Source: Candidatus Poseidoniales archaeon
GTDB lineage: Archaea > Thermoplasmatota > Poseidoniia > Poseidoniales > Poseidoniaceae
DNA: 16,575 nt
Reading direction: 5' to 3'
Assembly: GCA_012959845.1 (NCBI GenBank)
Contig: DUCL01000168.1
Location: forward strand, 1-16,575
Shown: positions 15,275 through 16,575 of the stretch, one piece after another
Layout: every line of letters starts with the position of its first letter
Position numbering within the stretch: position 1 is the stretch's first letter
Position numbers and translations under genes: made by a program
Notes under the pieces: model-generated
Database searches by the model: none
What the model was told of the DNA's origin: nothing
The model's input: only the letters and a program-made list of their open reading frames with translations

Positions 15275-15283
15275 CATAATATT
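15275..15283 (+). promoter_or_regulatory. TATA-like box for the rightmost membrane-protein gene
   Basis: The sequence cataatatt lies 19-27 nt before the ATG at 15302. This spacing puts the transcription start at or next to the start codon, as in leaderless archaeal mRNAs; no Shine-Dalgarno is present. Confidence 0.45.
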
Positions 15284-15301
15284 TCTTGCCATACACTGAA
15301 A

Positions 15302-16575
15302 ATGGAAGACCAACCCCCCCTAACTGTGTCTGATGAGTTAGAGGCTGACGCCTCCCAAATTGACTCTGAAACAAATATTGAGCATAATGATAATTCCGTG
15401 CTCACTGAACTGGCAAATCAGCAGACTTCTATTTGGGGTCTAATCAAGACTTTACTATCTCCTCAAACACTGCCGCATATTGCATTGATAGTGATATTGT
15501 CAACTACTTTTTACATCACTGCCGGCTTTGATAGTCAGACCACATTTGCTGCGATGTGTTTTACTTCGGTTACAATAGGATATGCGATAACAGCAGTTCT
15601 ATCCAATACAGATTTTGTCCAAAGGATAACAAAACTCCCGAGTAATGAGTTGCAGGAGAGTGATGAAGAGCAATCATCAGACGGTCAAATAAGTCGAATA
15701 AAAAGAATTATTTTCAGTTTTAGAATCTGTATTTTCCCATTGGCGTTATCTGGTCTTGCTATGGGGGGGCTGCTAGCACTATTCTCTAACGATGGCGCTT
15801 TATCTGCTTTTAAGGGCACAATTCCACTTGCCCTCGCCTCGTTATTCGTCATTTGGAGTATTATTCAAGGACGCTCATTTTCAAATTGGATCGCCTCTAT
15901 TTCCGCTGCTAAACTTCCACAATCAACTGCAAAAAATGGTAACCCCAAGGTCCAAGCAGTAATACACGGTCTTGCAATGTTATTTGTCGCATTCATTGGA
16001 GTTTGTATATTCCACTTATTACAAGGAGATGAAATAGTTCCTGCAACAATAATCATCAAGAATCTCCCCTTTATTTTGGTGGCTATCGGATTACATATTG
16101 TTGCTGTAGTTTGGTCATGGAAATCAAGAGTTGCTGCTTCTAGAGATGTTGCAATGTCTGCGTTTACCTGGAAATGGACATTGATGGCACAGGCTTTCAT
16201 TACTTGGCACGCATTGGCAATTTGGCGTCAAATTGATATGGCCCCAATAACATCTAGTGGTACAGAATTACTCATTGAAGAGGTTCTGTTGATGATATTT
16301 ACAGTATTTATGGCAATCTGGACTCTGACATCAAGAGGCATCAATTCCAAATTACCCTTTTTTAGTCAAAATAGTGCCCTTCCTTGGGGGCTGTCATTCG
16401 GTTACGCCTATGCAGGCTCGGTTGCAATGCTAACGGTAGTACTCGATGAGATTTCTAATGTAATGATGGCGGGGCATTTAGTGGTAATATTAACGATATT
16501 GTGGATGCAACGTTCGGTATTGAACAAACTTGTAGGAAATAGAGATACAGATATAGAAATTAGGCGAATCGCTGA
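15302..16575 (+). CDS. Polytopic membrane protein, unknown family (3' end outside window)
   Basis: The frame is open from the ATG at 15302 to the right edge, 424 codons, with no stop. Residues 1-~45 are soluble and acidic (MEDQPPLTVSDELEADASQ...), then about ten hydrophobic segments follow, at roughly 55-73, 79-99, 138-160, 174-189, 217-239, 253-271, 290-308, 324-343, 361-380 and 385-402. A charged acidic loop (LQESDEEQSSDGQ) separates segments 2 and 3. The window ends after the charged stretch NRDTDIEIRR, perhaps the start of a C-terminal soluble part. No transporter or enzyme signature is recognised. It is divergent from the pop5-like gene, with 64 nt between them. Confidence 0.8.
   Translation, partial: MEDQPPLTVSDELEADASQIDSETNIEHNDNSVLTELANQQTSIWGLIKTLLSPQTLPHIALIVILSTTFYITAGFDSQTTFAAMCFTSVTIGYAITAVLSNTDFVQRITKLPSNELQESDEEQSSDGQISRIKRIIFSFRICIFPLALSGLAMGGLLALFSNDGALSAFKGTIPLALASLFVIWSIIQGRSFSNWIASISAAKLPQSTAKNGNPKVQAVIHGLAMLFVAFIGVCIFHLLQGDEIVPATIIIKNLPFILVAIGLHIVAVVWSWKSRVAASRDVAMSAFTWKWTLMAQAFITWHALAIWRQIDMAPITSSGTELLIEEVLLMIFTVFMAIWTLTSRGINSKLPFFSQNSALPWGLSFGYAYAGSVAMLTVVLDEISNVMMAGHLVVILTILWMQRSVLNKLVGNRDTDIEIRRIA

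Noticed and set aside
15865..16200. Minus-strand frame of 111 codons
   Set aside because: It lies opposite the continuous ten-TM frame and shows no family features.

Overview
The window is archaeal. It carries a single-gene RpoB, an RNA polymerase large subunit split into A' and A'', RpoH, ribosomal protein L30e in the RNAP operon, a Pop5-like RNase P protein and a tRNA without an encoded CCA. The AT-leaning composition, the very large secreted protein with thrombospondin type-3 calcium-binding repeats and the many short acidic membrane proteins suggest a marine planktonic euryarchaeon such as Marine Group II (Poseidoniales). That placement is inference; no marker was searched.

Layout. Positions 1-2980 (minus strand) hold the first ~993 residues of a giant secreted or surface protein: an N-terminal membrane/signal segment, a propeller-like repeat domain, then a long calcium-binding array that runs off the left edge. 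Positions 3067-12567 (minus strand) hold tRNA-Lys, rpoH, rpoB, rpoA1, rpoA2 and rpl30e, tightly packed. The four genes after rpoH each have a perfect Shine-Dalgarno core exactly 6 nt before the start codon, while most genes outside the operon have none. A TATA-like box upstream of the tRNA is the only obvious promoter before rpoH. On the plus strand, 12772-14256 encodes a HemK2/Mtq2-like methyltransferase fused to a biotin-protein ligase. It converges on a minus-strand pair, a pop5-like gene followed by a two-TM surface protein (14268-15237). From 15302 to the right edge a plus-strand gene encodes an unrecognised protein with about ten membrane segments.

The main unusual signal is a remodelled RNA polymerase. 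RpoH and RpoA'' both begin with the same ~60-residue helix-hairpin-helix-like domain, with identical first nine residues, followed by a basic linker. RpoA' has a ~150-residue insertion holding two extra cysteine pairs just before the active-site region. The conserved zinc sites at the RpoB C-terminus and the RpoA' N-terminus have lost several ligands. RpoH also has an internal insertion. The second notable item is the methyltransferase-biotin ligase fusion.
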